This document shows, one piece after another, positions 9,796-17,931 of a stretch of DNA of 64,000 bases. The notes below the pieces were generated by a model, which did no database searches, was not told where the DNA came from, and saw only the letters and a list, made by a program, of their open reading frames with translations. Position 1 is the stretch's first letter. Every line of letters begins with the position of its first letter. The position numbers and the translations under genes are program-made. Source of the stretch: Caballeronia sordidicola (lineage in GTDB: Bacteria; Pseudomonadota; Gammaproteobacteria; Burkholderiales; Burkholderiaceae); contig NZ_FCOC02000009.1 in assembly GCF_001544455.2 (NCBI RefSeq), forward strand, positions 124,001-188,000. The letters are read 5' to 3'.

Positions 9796-9811
9796 ATTTT
9801 GCATGCAAAAT
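9796..9811. promoter_or_regulatory. Palindromic operator candidate upstream of the aminotransferase
   Basis: ATTTTGCATGCAAAAT is a perfect 16-bp palindrome in the leader of the minus-strand aminotransferase gene. Its core TTGCATGCAA recurs at 9935-9944 over the start codon of the divergent GntR gene. Palindromes of this form are typical targets of FCD-type GntR regulators. Confidence 0.6.
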
Positions 9812-9932
9812 ACTCTAACGCAGCGTTGCATCGACTGAAAGCGATAAATGCTTGTTTTTCTTAGGTGAAAACCCGTCCCTAGGGTTTTCTGGGAGCGGCG
9901 CGGTAAAATCGCGTCAACAGAATGACTAGAGG

Positions 9933-9946
9933 TATTGCATGCAAAA
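9933..9946. promoter_or_regulatory. Second copy of the TTGCATGCAA operator, over the GntR start codon
   Basis: TATTGCATGCAAAA repeats the core of the palindrome at 9796-9811 and overlaps the ATG (9939) of the GntR gene. Binding here would block the regulator's own translation start region or promoter clearance, which suggests autoregulation. The outer bases are not perfectly symmetric. Confidence 0.55.
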
Positions 9947-10667
9947 TGATCGTGTCGCGGATCGCGAATTCACGCTTCCCAAAGTCGAGCGGCAACGTCT
10001 GCACGACACGGTGGTCGATCACCTGCGCAATTTCATCGTGGAAGGGCTGCTTGCGCCGGGCATGAAGTTGAACGAGCGCACGCTGTGCGAGACGCTCGGC
10101 ATTTCGCGCACGCCGTTGCGCGAGGCGTTGAAGGTCCTTGCGTCGGAGGGTTTGATCGACATCCTGCCGAACCGGGGTGCATCGGTTTCACAGATGAGCG
10201 ACGCGGAGATTCGCGAGACGTTCGAACTGATGGGCGGACTCGAAGCGTTTTCGGGGGAACTCGCGTGCGAGCGCATCACGCCTGCCGAACTCAGCGACAT
10301 CAAGGCGTTGCACTACGCCATGCTCGCCTGCCGCGAGCAGAACGATCTTTCCGGGTACTACAGCCGCAATCAGGCTATCCACGACAAGATCAACAACGCC
10401 GCGCGGAACTCCGCGTTGCGGCAGACGTATGTATCGGTGAACCGGCGGTTGCAGGCGCTGCGATTCCGCTCGAATTTCCAGACCACGAAGTGGGACAGCG
10501 CGATCCGCGATCATGAAGCCATGATCGCAGCCCTCGAATCACGCGATGGAAAGCGCATGGCCGAAATCATGCGCGCACATTTGATGGCGAAGCGCGACGC
10601 GGTGCTCGCCGAGCGGACCATGACAACCGTGAAGCCGATTTCTGAAGGCGGGACGTTGCCGGGATGA
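9939..10667 (+). CDS. GntR-family transcriptional regulator, FCD subfamily
   Basis: Predicted 242-residue repressor or activator. N-terminal winged helix: LHDTVVDHLRNFIVEGLLAPG, NERTLCETLGISRTPLREALKVLASEGLI. C-terminal FCD ligand-binding domain from about residue 90, with the helical pattern and histidines (ALHYAML, RNQAIHDKINNAARN, RDHEAMIAALESRD) that hold a metal and a carboxylic acid in this subfamily. Divergent from the aminotransferase-FAD oxidase operon, with matching palindromes at both ends of the intergenic space, so it most likely controls that operon and itself in response to a small carboxylate such as glyoxylate or glycolate. The ligand is inferred, not shown. Confidence 0.9.
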   Translation: MQNDRVADREFTLPKVERQRLHDTVVDHLRNFIVEGLLAPGMKLNERTLCETLGISRTPLREALKVLASEGLIDILPNRGASVSQMSDAEIRETFELMGGLEAFSGELACERITPAELSDIKALHYAMLACREQNDLSGYYSRNQAIHDKINNAARNSALRQTYVSVNRRLQALRFRSNFQTTKWDSAIRDHEAMIAALESRDGKRMAEIMRAHLMAKRDAVLAERTMTTVKPISEGGTLPG

Positions 10668-10790
10668 TCGAGCCCGCAACGCCGCCTTGCATGACACCTG
10701 CGGCACATAGACCCGCGCGCCTCTGAAGATCTAAAACGCACCGCCTAAGCGGATGCGTCACGCCCCTCGTATAAATCCATTTGATGGGAT

Positions 10791-10816
10791 CATAAAAATT
10801 CATAATTATTTTTATG
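10791..10816. promoter_or_regulatory. AT-rich inverted repeat upstream of the porin gene
   Basis: CATAAAAA and TTTTTATG form 8-bp arms around a 10-nt AT-rich spacer, 92 nt before the porin ATG. The surrounding DNA is much more AT-rich than the rest of the window. It may be an operator, an UP-like element or part of the promoter; no factor can be named. Confidence 0.35.
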
Positions 10817-10907
10817 GTTTTCAGCTTTGTACAGTCCGATGCACTCGCCACGCGCCACGAACCCAAAAAGGCGCGACGAACACATTTCACACGCTCATCG
10901 GACCACC

Positions 10908-12017
10908 ATGAAACTACTCAAGCTTGCTCCTCTCGCAATGCTCGGCGCGTTCACCGCCACGTCGTATGCGCAAAGCAGCGTCACGCTCTACGGCCTGATT
11001 TCAGGGGGAATCGGCTTCGCGACGAACCAGGGCGGACACAACGCGTATCAGGCGCTGAGCGGCACGAACCAGAATCCGCGCTGGGGCCTGAAGGGGCGTG
11101 AGGACCTGGGCGGCGGCTTGAGCGCGGTCTTCCAGCTCGAAAACGGCTTCAACATCATGACCGGCACGGCCGCGCAAAATGGCCGCGAGTTCGGCCGCCT
11201 CGCCGCCGTGGGTCTATCGGATAAAAAGTACGGCACGCTGACCCTCGGCCGCCAGTACGACGCCATTCACGACTACATTGGCCCGGTGATCATTGCGAGC
11301 AACGGCGTGAATATTGGCGATAACGACAACGGCTACAACGACATCCGCATCCAGAATTCGGTGAAGTACGTGAGCCCCGATTATCGCGGGCTGAAGGCAA
11401 CGGCCATTTACGGCTTCAGCAATTCAACCGGTTTCGGCGACAACAACGCCTACAGCTTCGGCATTGGTTACGAGCATGGTCCGCTGCGCTGGAGTGCGGT
11501 CTACGCGCAATACAACCATCCGTTCAGCAGCACGAATTCCGACGGCGCGATCTCGAACGATTATTCGTCGCCCATCCTGATCTTCGATAAAAGCGCGACC
11601 AATCCCTCGGTGTTCGCGAAGAAGCAGCGCATTGCCGGCACGGGTGGTTTCTACACAATCGGCAAGGCCCAGTTCGCAGCGCTTTTCACCGATGTCCATT
11701 ACGATTACCTCGACAACTCGCACCTGCACTTGCAGAACTTCGGCGTGAACGTGGTGTACACCATGACGCCTTCGCTGTTCCTCGGCGCGGCGTACGGCTA
11801 CACGGACGGCAAGTACGACGTCATCAACCAGAAGCCCGCGTGGCATCAGGTCAACTTGCAGGCCGACTATTTCCTCTCGAAGCGCACGGACGTGGCATTG
11901 ACCGTGATCGGCCAGCAAGCCGCCGGGGACGCGCAGCACGCGCAGATCTTCGCCTTCGCGCGCTCCACGACCACGCGCCAACTGGTCGCCACCCTCGGCA
12001 TGCGCCACGTATTCTGA
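10908..12017 (+). CDS. Gram-negative porin (OmpC/Omp32-like)
   Basis: Predicted 369-residue outer-membrane beta-barrel. The ATG at 10908 opens a Sec signal peptide (MKLLKLAPLAMLGAFTATSYA, cleavage expected after SYA), and the mature start QSSVTLYGLISGG is the hallmark of betaproteobacterial trimeric porins. NPRWGLKGREDLGGGLSAVFQLE and a C-terminal sequence ending in phenylalanine (GMRHVF) fit barrel insertion by BAM. The stop is 2 nt before the nucleoside hydrolase ATG, so the two are probably co-transcribed, and this porin may serve nucleoside entry. Pore selectivity cannot be read from sequence. Confidence 0.92.
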   Translation: MKLLKLAPLAMLGAFTATSYAQSSVTLYGLISGGIGFATNQGGHNAYQALSGTNQNPRWGLKGREDLGGGLSAVFQLENGFNIMTGTAAQNGREFGRLAAVGLSDKKYGTLTLGRQYDAIHDYIGPVIIASNGVNIGDNDNGYNDIRIQNSVKYVSPDYRGLKATAIYGFSNSTGFGDNNAYSFGIGYEHGPLRWSAVYAQYNHPFSSTNSDGAISNDYSSPILIFDKSATNPSVFAKKQRIAGTGGFYTIGKAQFAALFTDVHYDYLDNSHLHLQNFGVNVVYTMTPSLFLGAAYGYTDGKYDVINQKPAWHQVNLQADYFLSKRTDVALTVIGQQAAGDAQHAQIFAFARSTTTRQLVATLGMRHVF

Positions 12018-12019
12018 AC

Positions 12020-13063
12020 ATGAGCCAGACTTCGAGTTTTACCCGACGCAGTTTCCTGAAGGCATCGGCTGCGCTGAGCGCTTCAGCTTTGTTCAACCCG
12101 CTCGCGCATGCGGCGGGCGAGCGCCGCACGGTGATCATCGACTGCGATCCGGGTCAGGACGACGCCATCGCCATCCTGTTCGCGCTCGGCGCGCGCGACC
12201 GGCTCGACGTGCGCGCGTTGACCGCCGTGGCGGGCAATGTGCCGCTGAACCTGACGGAGCGCAACGCGCGCATCATCCGCGACTGGGCGGGCGCCACGAA
12301 AACACTGCCCGTCTATGCGGGCTGCCCGCGTCCGCTCATGCGCGAACTGATTACCGCCGCGAACGTGCACGGCAAGACCGGGCTGGAAGGCGTCGAACTG
12401 CACGAGCCGCTCGGCGCGCTTGGCGGCCAGCACGCGGTGGCGTATCTCATCGATACCTTGAAAGCCGCGCCGCCGAAAAGCGTCACGCTGTGCGCGATCG
12501 GACCGCTCACGAACATTGCGACCGCGCTGACCGAAGCGCCCGAAATCCGCGACGCGCTACGCGAAATCGTGCTGATGGGCGGCGCGTTCTTCGAGCGCGG
12601 CAACATCACGCCGGCCGCCGAATTCAACGTGTATGTCGATCCGCAAGCGGCGAGCATCGTGTTCTCGAGCGGCGTTCCGATTGTCGTGCTGCCGCGCGAT
12701 GTCGCCGTGAAAGCGCCGATCACGCCGGCTCGCATTGCGCCGATCCGCGCGATTGGCAACCGCTGCGGCGCGATTGTCGCGGACATCATGGCGGCCGAAG
12801 TGAAGTACCAGAAAGGCCGCCGGGGCGTGGAAGAAGCGCCGATGTACGATCCCACCGCCGCAGGTTATCTGGTCGATCCGAGCCTGTTCAAAGGCAAGCT
12901 GGTGAACGTGGTGGTCGAAACAACCGGCCAATGGACGCTGGGTGAAACGATCGTCGACTGGTCAGGACATAGCGGGCGGACGCCCAACGCGACGTGGATC
13001 ACGGATGTCGATGCCGACGCGTTCTACGCTGCGCTGCGCGCCAGCATTGCGACGCTGCCTTGA
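12020..13063 (+). CDS. Nucleoside hydrolase (IunH family) with Tat signal
   Basis: Predicted 347-residue inosine-uridine-type hydrolase that splits ribonucleosides into base and ribose. DCDPGQDDA at 41-49 is the calcium-binding aspartate cluster of the family; GNVPLNLTERNA, CAIGPLTNIATAL, VLMGGAFFERGN and AEFNVYVDPQAA follow in the usual order. TRRSFLKAS at 8-16 plus an Ala-rich stretch is a twin-arginine signal, so the enzyme is probably periplasmic, unlike most cytosolic relatives. Coupled to the porin gene 2 nt upstream and near a purine permease and adenosine deaminase, which fits periplasmic release of bases for uptake. Confidence 0.9.
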   Translation: MSQTSSFTRRSFLKASAALSASALFNPLAHAAGERRTVIIDCDPGQDDAIAILFALGARDRLDVRALTAVAGNVPLNLTERNARIIRDWAGATKTLPVYAGCPRPLMRELITAANVHGKTGLEGVELHEPLGALGGQHAVAYLIDTLKAAPPKSVTLCAIGPLTNIATALTEAPEIRDALREIVLMGGAFFERGNITPAAEFNVYVDPQAASIVFSSGVPIVVLPRDVAVKAPITPARIAPIRAIGNRCGAIVADIMAAEVKYQKGRRGVEEAPMYDPTAAGYLVDPSLFKGKLVNVVVETTGQWTLGETIVDWSGHSGRTPNATWITDVDADAFYAALRASIATLP

Positions 13064-13075
13064 GCCGCGCGGAGC

Positions 13076-13984
13076 TTAAATGTGCGCGGCGACAAAGTCC
13101 CAACACGCTTTTACGTGCGGGCCGCGGTCGACGCCTGCCAGGGAAATCAGCGCAATGGCGCGGGTGACGCGAGGTTTATCGAGTCGCAGCGCGATCAGTT
13201 CGGGGTCGTGCAGATGCAGGGTGTAAAGACTCGGCATGACCGCGATCGCGAGCCCGTTGCGCGCCAACGCATACAGCGGCTCGGTGTATTCCATGGTGTA
13301 GGTCACCGAGAGACGCAGCTTTTCGTCGCCGCTGGTTCTATGCAAGGTATCGCTCACGCTGCCGCGCACGAACACGGCAAGATCGCGGCCCACGAGCTTT
13401 TTCCACGGCACGGTCTTGAGCTTCGCGAGCGGGTCGTCACGCCGCACGACGACTACGATCTCGTCCTCGAAGACATCCCTGAAACGCAGGGCTTCGTGGT
13501 TCGCTTCCGGCTCGTGCACGCCAACGCCGATATCCGCCACGCCGTCGCGCACGGCGTCGATCAGCGCCGTGTTCGGCAAGTCGGTAAGCGTGAAGCGCAG
13601 CGCGGGCCGCTGTTCGCGAAAGGCGTTGAGCACGGGCAGCAAGCGTCCCGCCACCGACGGAATCATCGCAATGCGCACGGTCTGCAGCCGTTCGAGGAAC
13701 GTGCTCGCCATGTCGTCGAACGTGCCGCGCGCGTGGTTCAGCAAGCGCTCGGCGAGCGGCAGGATGCTCGCGCCCGCGTCGGTGAGCGTCAGGCGATGCG
13801 CGGAGCGCAGGAACAGCGGGCCGCCGAGCAGGAATTCGATCTGACGGATCGCGGCGGTCAGCGCGGGTTGCGTGAGCGAGAGCGACTGTGCGGCTTGCGT
13901 GAAGCTGCGCGCATGCGCGAGCGCGACGAAGTACTGCACTTGCCGCAAGGTCAGCGCGGGCAACGGGCCTGAACGATCGGACAT
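13076..13984 (-). CDS. LysR-family transcriptional regulator
   Basis: Predicted 302-residue regulator. N-terminal winged HTH: LTLRQVQYFVALAHARSFTQAAQSLSLTQPALTAAIRQIE, followed by GGPLFLRSAHRLTLTDAG and a LysR substrate-binding domain to the end. It is convergent with the nucleoside hydrolase (12 nt gap) and divergent from the purine permease, so the 92-bp space between 13985 and 14076 is the likely site where it controls permease, deaminase and itself. Ligand is unknown; a purine base or nucleoside is the natural guess from context. Confidence 0.92.
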   Translation of the reverse strand: MSDRSGPLPALTLRQVQYFVALAHARSFTQAAQSLSLTQPALTAAIRQIEFLLGGPLFLRSAHRLTLTDAGASILPLAERLLNHARGTFDDMASTFLERLQTVRIAMIPSVAGRLLPVLNAFREQRPALRFTLTDLPNTALIDAVRDGVADIGVGVHEPEANHEALRFRDVFEDEIVVVVRRDDPLAKLKTVPWKKLVGRDLAVFVRGSVSDTLHRTSGDEKLRLSVTYTMEYTEPLYALARNGLAIAVMPSLYTLHLHDPELIALRLDKPRVTRAIALISLAGVDRGPHVKACWDFVAAHI

Positions 13985-14076
13985 GAAGCGCTACCAGTTG
14001 GATAGATGCGCCGCAGTATAAAACGCGTGTGCGCCGGCCCGCGCTCAAGGAAAAAATAGTGAACAAGGAATCTTCG

Positions 14077-15426
14077 ATGGCTTCTCCCGATGCAACCGTA
14101 ACCCACAAGCCGGGCGGCTGGCTGGATCGCCGCTTTGCGTTGAGCGAGCGCAAGACCAGCGTGCGCGTCGAGACGCTCGCGGGCATCACGTCGTTCCTGG
14201 CGGCGGCGTATCTGCTCGTGGTGATTCCGTCATTGCTTGCCACCGGCGGCATGGATCGCGGCGCGGCGACGACCTCGACCATCATCGTGTTCGTCCTGAG
14301 CACGGTCCTGATGGGGCTTTATACGAACCTGCCATTCATTGTCGGGCCGGGCATTGGAGGGTCCGTGATCCTCGGCGTGACGCTTGCCGCCACGGAACAT
14401 GTCGCGTGGCAAACCGGACTGGGCATTGCATTCGTCTCCGGACTGCTGTTCCTGATTCTCACGCTGGTCGGGGCACGAAGCCTTGTCGTGCGGTTGATTC
14501 CACAGCAGATCAAGCTGGGGCTGGGTGCATCGATCGGGCTGTTTATCGCGGTGCTGGGATTTCGCAACGCGGGCATGGTGATCGCGAACGCCAGGACCAA
14601 TGCGCTCGCGCTCGGCGACTTTTCGCGTCCCGGCACAATTGTGGCGTTGATCGGACTGGCGGCCGCCGTGGTGCTGCAGGGCCGGAAAATCCCCGGCGCG
14701 ATTCTCTGGGCAATCCTGATTGCCGCGGCTGCGGGCGTGCCGCTCGGCGTCACGCATCTGCCGTCGACCATGATCTCCCTGCCGCACGACATCATGCCGG
14801 TCGCGTTCAAGCTGGACATTCCGGGCGCGCTGACGGTCGCGGCCATTCCGTATTTGTTCGTGTTCTTCGCCGCCGAGTTTTTCTCGACCCTCGGCACGAC
14901 GCTCGCGGTCGGCGCAAAAGCCAATCTTCTCGATGAAAACGCCAACCTGCCGAACATCAATCGCCCATTCCTGGTCGATTCGATCGCGGCCACGCTCGGT
15001 CCCGTGCTCGGCATTCCGGCCTTGACCGCGCTGGTCGAATCCGCGGCGGGCGTGGAAGCGGGCGGGCGCAGCGGGTTTTCGTCGCTCGCGGCCGCGGCCA
15101 TGTTCGCGCTGATGCTGCTGTTCGTGCCGGTCGCGCTCGCGATCCCGAAAGAAGCCACGGCGCCCGCGCTGATCCTGATTGGCCTGTCGATGTTCAGCAC
15201 CATCCGCCACGCGCATTTCGATGATTTCACCGACGCTTTCCCGGTCCTTTCCATGGTCCTGCTCACGCTGATGTCGAACAGTTTCGGCACGGGCATTGCG
15301 GGCGGCCTGCTGTGCTTCGTGATCGTGAAACTGCTCGCCGGACGCTTCAAGGAAGTGCCGTGGGGTCTCGTCGTGCTGGCCATTCCGCTTGGGTATTACT
15401 TCTGGACCGTAGTCAAGCATCATTAA
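14077..15426 (+). CDS. NCS2/AzgA-type purine permease
   Basis: Predicted inner-membrane permease of 449 residues with about 12-14 hydrophobic segments. RFALSERKTSVRVETLAGITSFL at the N-terminus, the GPGIGGSVILG loop and AEFFSTLGTTLAVGAKA place it in the AzgA-like branch of the nucleobase:cation symporter-2 family (adenine, guanine, hypoxanthine uptake). The ATG at 14077 follows AAGGA by seven bases; a GTG at 14059 is a less likely start. It is followed 29 nt later by adenosine deaminase, and lies beside a periplasmic nucleoside hydrolase whose products it would import. Confidence 0.88.
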   Translation: MASPDATVTHKPGGWLDRRFALSERKTSVRVETLAGITSFLAAAYLLVVIPSLLATGGMDRGAATTSTIIVFVLSTVLMGLYTNLPFIVGPGIGGSVILGVTLAATEHVAWQTGLGIAFVSGLLFLILTLVGARSLVVRLIPQQIKLGLGASIGLFIAVLGFRNAGMVIANARTNALALGDFSRPGTIVALIGLAAAVVLQGRKIPGAILWAILIAAAAGVPLGVTHLPSTMISLPHDIMPVAFKLDIPGALTVAAIPYLFVFFAAEFFSTLGTTLAVGAKANLLDENANLPNINRPFLVDSIAATLGPVLGIPALTALVESAAGVEAGGRSGFSSLAAAAMFALMLLFVPVALAIPKEATAPALILIGLSMFSTIRHAHFDDFTDAFPVLSMVLLTLMSNSFGTGIAGGLLCFVIVKLLAGRFKEVPWGLVVLAIPLGYYFWTVVKHH

Positions 15427-15455
15427 TTTTCGCATCACCGCTAGTACCGGGAACC

Positions 15456-16559
15456 ATGAAAGAAACGAACGAGACATACGGCAACGTGCCGGCTTCACGC
15501 ACGGGAATAGAAATCACGGATGCGCACCGCGCATTTTTCAAGGCGATTCCGAAGGCCGAACTGCATTGCCATCTGTTGGGCGCGGTCCGCCACGAGACGT
15601 TCGTGGCGCTCGCGCAAAAGAGCCGTGCGCCGATCGAGCGCGCCGAAATCGATGCGTTTTATACGCGCGGCGACAAGCCTGTCGGCGTGTTGCGCGTGCT
15701 GCGTGCGCTCGACGAATACCTTCTAACGGGCCCGGACGACCTGCATCGGATCACGTATGAATATCTCGAGGACGCCGCCGCCCATAACGTGCGCCATGCC
15801 GAGTTTTTCTGGAATCCGACAGGAACGGTGCGTGTATCGAAAATTGAATACGGCGATGCGCAGGCGGGCATTGTCCAGGCGATCCGCGACGCGTCGCGCG
15901 ACTTCGGCATGTCGGCCCGGCTGATTCCGAGCATTGACCGCGAAGCCGATCCGGACGAAGCAGTGGCGTTGGTCGAATGGATGAAAGCGCATTGCGCCGA
16001 TGAAGTCGCCGGCATCGGCATTGATTATCGCGAGAACGACCGGCCGCCGGAATTGTTCTGGAAGGCGTATCGCAATGCGCGCGAAGCGGGGTTCCGGACG
16101 ACCGCGCACGCGGGCGAATTCGGCATGCCGTGGCGCAACGTGGAAACGGCTATCGAGTTATTGAAAGTGGACCGGCTGGATCACGGCTATACGATTGTCG
16201 ATAATCCCGCGCTCGCGGCGAAGTACGCCGCGAGCGGCATTGTCTTCACCGTGGTGCCGACCAACTCGTACTATTTGCGCACATTGCCGCCGGAGCACTG
16301 GGCCGAGCGGCATCCGATTCGCCGGATGCCGGAACTGGGCCTGAAGATTCATCCGAATACCGACGATCCCACGCTGCACAAGGTAAATCCGAGCGAAGCC
16401 TGGGAACTGATGTTCAGCCACTTCGGTTTTGGTCTGGATGATCTGCGCGGCTTCATGATCAATGGCATCGACGGCGCGTGGATCGACCCAGCCACGCGCG
16501 AAACGTGGCGCACGTCATGGCTCGCGGAATTCGACAACCTCGCGAAACCGTTAGCCTGA
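15456..16559 (+). CDS. Adenosine/adenine deaminase family protein
   Basis: Predicted 367-residue metal-dependent deaminase. It carries the complete zinc site of the family: HCH at 37-39, TAHAGE (His and catalytic Glu), a DHGY segment and NTDDP. The sequence deaminates adenosine or adenine to the hypoxanthine form. ATG at 15456 is chosen since the open frame upstream overlaps the permease gene. The likely operon with the permease suggests that it acts on imported purine; because the partner is a base permease and the hydrolase is periplasmic, adenine could be the physiological substrate rather than adenosine. Confidence 0.88.
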   Translation: MKETNETYGNVPASRTGIEITDAHRAFFKAIPKAELHCHLLGAVRHETFVALAQKSRAPIERAEIDAFYTRGDKPVGVLRVLRALDEYLLTGPDDLHRITYEYLEDAAAHNVRHAEFFWNPTGTVRVSKIEYGDAQAGIVQAIRDASRDFGMSARLIPSIDREADPDEAVALVEWMKAHCADEVAGIGIDYRENDRPPELFWKAYRNAREAGFRTTAHAGEFGMPWRNVETAIELLKVDRLDHGYTIVDNPALAAKYAASGIVFTVVPTNSYYLRTLPPEHWAERHPIRRMPELGLKIHPNTDDPTLHKVNPSEAWELMFSHFGFGLDDLRGFMINGIDGAWIDPATRETWRTSWLAEFDNLAKPLA

Positions 16560-16647
16560 ATGGTTGAATTTTTTATCGCGCGGGTGCTCGTGCGAAAACC
16601 CGCTTATCATCGCGCGTTGACGTTCAGACACACAAAGCACCGCGCGC

Positions 16648-17919
16648 ATGCAACCAGCAGGTAACGAATCAACGCAGCCTTCCGGCACGAAGCCCGGGGG
16701 CATTGTCGTCGCGACGATCATAGGCAACGCGTTCGTTGCCTATGACTTTACGGTCTACAGCTTTTCGGCGCTGATTATCGGCCGGCTGTTCTTTCCGTCC
16801 AATAATCCGCTCTCCTCGCTCCTGCTTTCGCTGGGAACGTTTGGCGCGGGTTTTGTCATGCGTCCGCTCGGCGCGATGTTTATTGGCCATGTGGCAGGCA
16901 CGCGCGGGCGCAAAACTGCCATGACGTGGTCGATCACGCTCATGACGCTCGGCACATGGCTGATCGCGTGCCTGCCGACTGTCGCGTCCATTGGCGTCAC
17001 TGCAACGTGGCTGATGGTGATCGCGCGGCTGATGCAAGGGCTCGCCGCGGGCGGGGAGATCGGCCCGGCGTCGGCGGTGCTGATGGAATCCGTGCCGCAC
17101 GACCGGCGCTGTTATCTGACAAGCTGGCGCGGCGCGAGCCAGGGCGCGGCGGCGTTCGCGGCCGCGCTGGTCGGCGCGATCACCACCGCGCTGCTTTCAC
17201 CCGAAGCCATGCACGACTGGGGCTGGCGCATTCCCTTCGTGCTCGGCGGTTTCATCGGTCCGGTGGGATGGTATTTGCGGCGGCGCATGCCATCCGTCAC
17301 CATCAACGCGCCCGAACGGCCGCGTTTCACCACCATCTTCAGGCAACACGCGCGCACGCTCTGCTGCGGCACGCTGATGATGGCCGCGCCGTCGGTTGGC
17401 ATCTATATCACCGTGTTTTATATGCCGAGCTATCTGGTGCGCACGCTGCACCGGCCGGCTGCGATCAGCCTCCTGATCGCCAGTCTCTCCGGCCTCGTGA
17501 TCCTGGTCGTCAATCCGCTCGTCGCGCGCATGGCCGACCGGCAGGCGAGCCGCAAGCCGATTCAGTACCTGATGCTCGCGATCTGCCTCGTGCTGACGTA
17601 TCCCACGTTTCTCGCGCTCAAGACGGGCGTGAGCGACGCAGCCGCAACCGCGATCATCCTGGCGTACGTGGCTCTGGCGCTCAACAACGCGGGCGCGAGC
17701 ACGGTCATGATGCTGGAAGCGTTTGCGCCTTCGCACCGCGCCGCCGCGCTTTCGATGATGTACAGCTTCGGCGTGACACTCTTCGGCGGATTTTCGCCGC
17801 TTATCGTGACGTGGCTGATCGCCGCGACCCGCAATCCGATGATGCCCGCGTGGTATCTGGTCGCCGCGACATGCATCACGCTGTTCGCGCTGTGGCGCTT
17901 TCCAGCGCCCGCGCGTTGA
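16648..17919 (+). CDS. MFS transporter, metabolite:H+ symporter (MHS) type
   Basis: Predicted inner-membrane carrier of 423 residues with about twelve helices. NAFVAYDFTVYSFSALIIG in helix 1, RPLGAMFIGHVAGTRGRKTAM in loop 2-3 and LMQGLAAGGEIGPASAVLMES are typical of the MHS group (citrate, alpha-ketoglutarate, proline/betaine carriers). It follows the adenosine deaminase gene by 88 nt and may be part of the same transcript. Its substrate is unknown; a small organic acid derived from purine breakdown is possible. Convergent with an AraC gene. Confidence 0.85.
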   Translation: MQPAGNESTQPSGTKPGGIVVATIIGNAFVAYDFTVYSFSALIIGRLFFPSNNPLSSLLLSLGTFGAGFVMRPLGAMFIGHVAGTRGRKTAMTWSITLMTLGTWLIACLPTVASIGVTATWLMVIARLMQGLAAGGEIGPASAVLMESVPHDRRCYLTSWRGASQGAAAFAAALVGAITTALLSPEAMHDWGWRIPFVLGGFIGPVGWYLRRRMPSVTINAPERPRFTTIFRQHARTLCCGTLMMAAPSVGIYITVFYMPSYLVRTLHRPAAISLLIASLSGLVILVVNPLVARMADRQASRKPIQYLMLAICLVLTYPTFLALKTGVSDAAATAIILAYVALALNNAGASTVMMLEAFAPSHRAAALSMMYSFGVTLFGGFSPLIVTWLIAATRNPMMPAWYLVAATCITLFALWRFPAPAR

Positions 17920-17931
17920 TCTCGCGCTGAG

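Noticed and set aside
9876-9892. CCTAGG-containing short symmetry in the glyoxylate divergent region
   Set aside because: CCCTAGGG is short and asymmetric in its flanks; the two TTGCATGCAA copies are much better operator candidates.
14230-15498. A 422-codon minus-strand frame
   Set aside because: Antisense to the permease gene. It is rich in Arg, His, Gln and lacks any domain.
16580-16603. GCGGGT/ACCCGC hairpin after adenosine deaminase
   Set aside because: Only six base pairs, a 12-nt loop and no T-run; not reported as a terminator.
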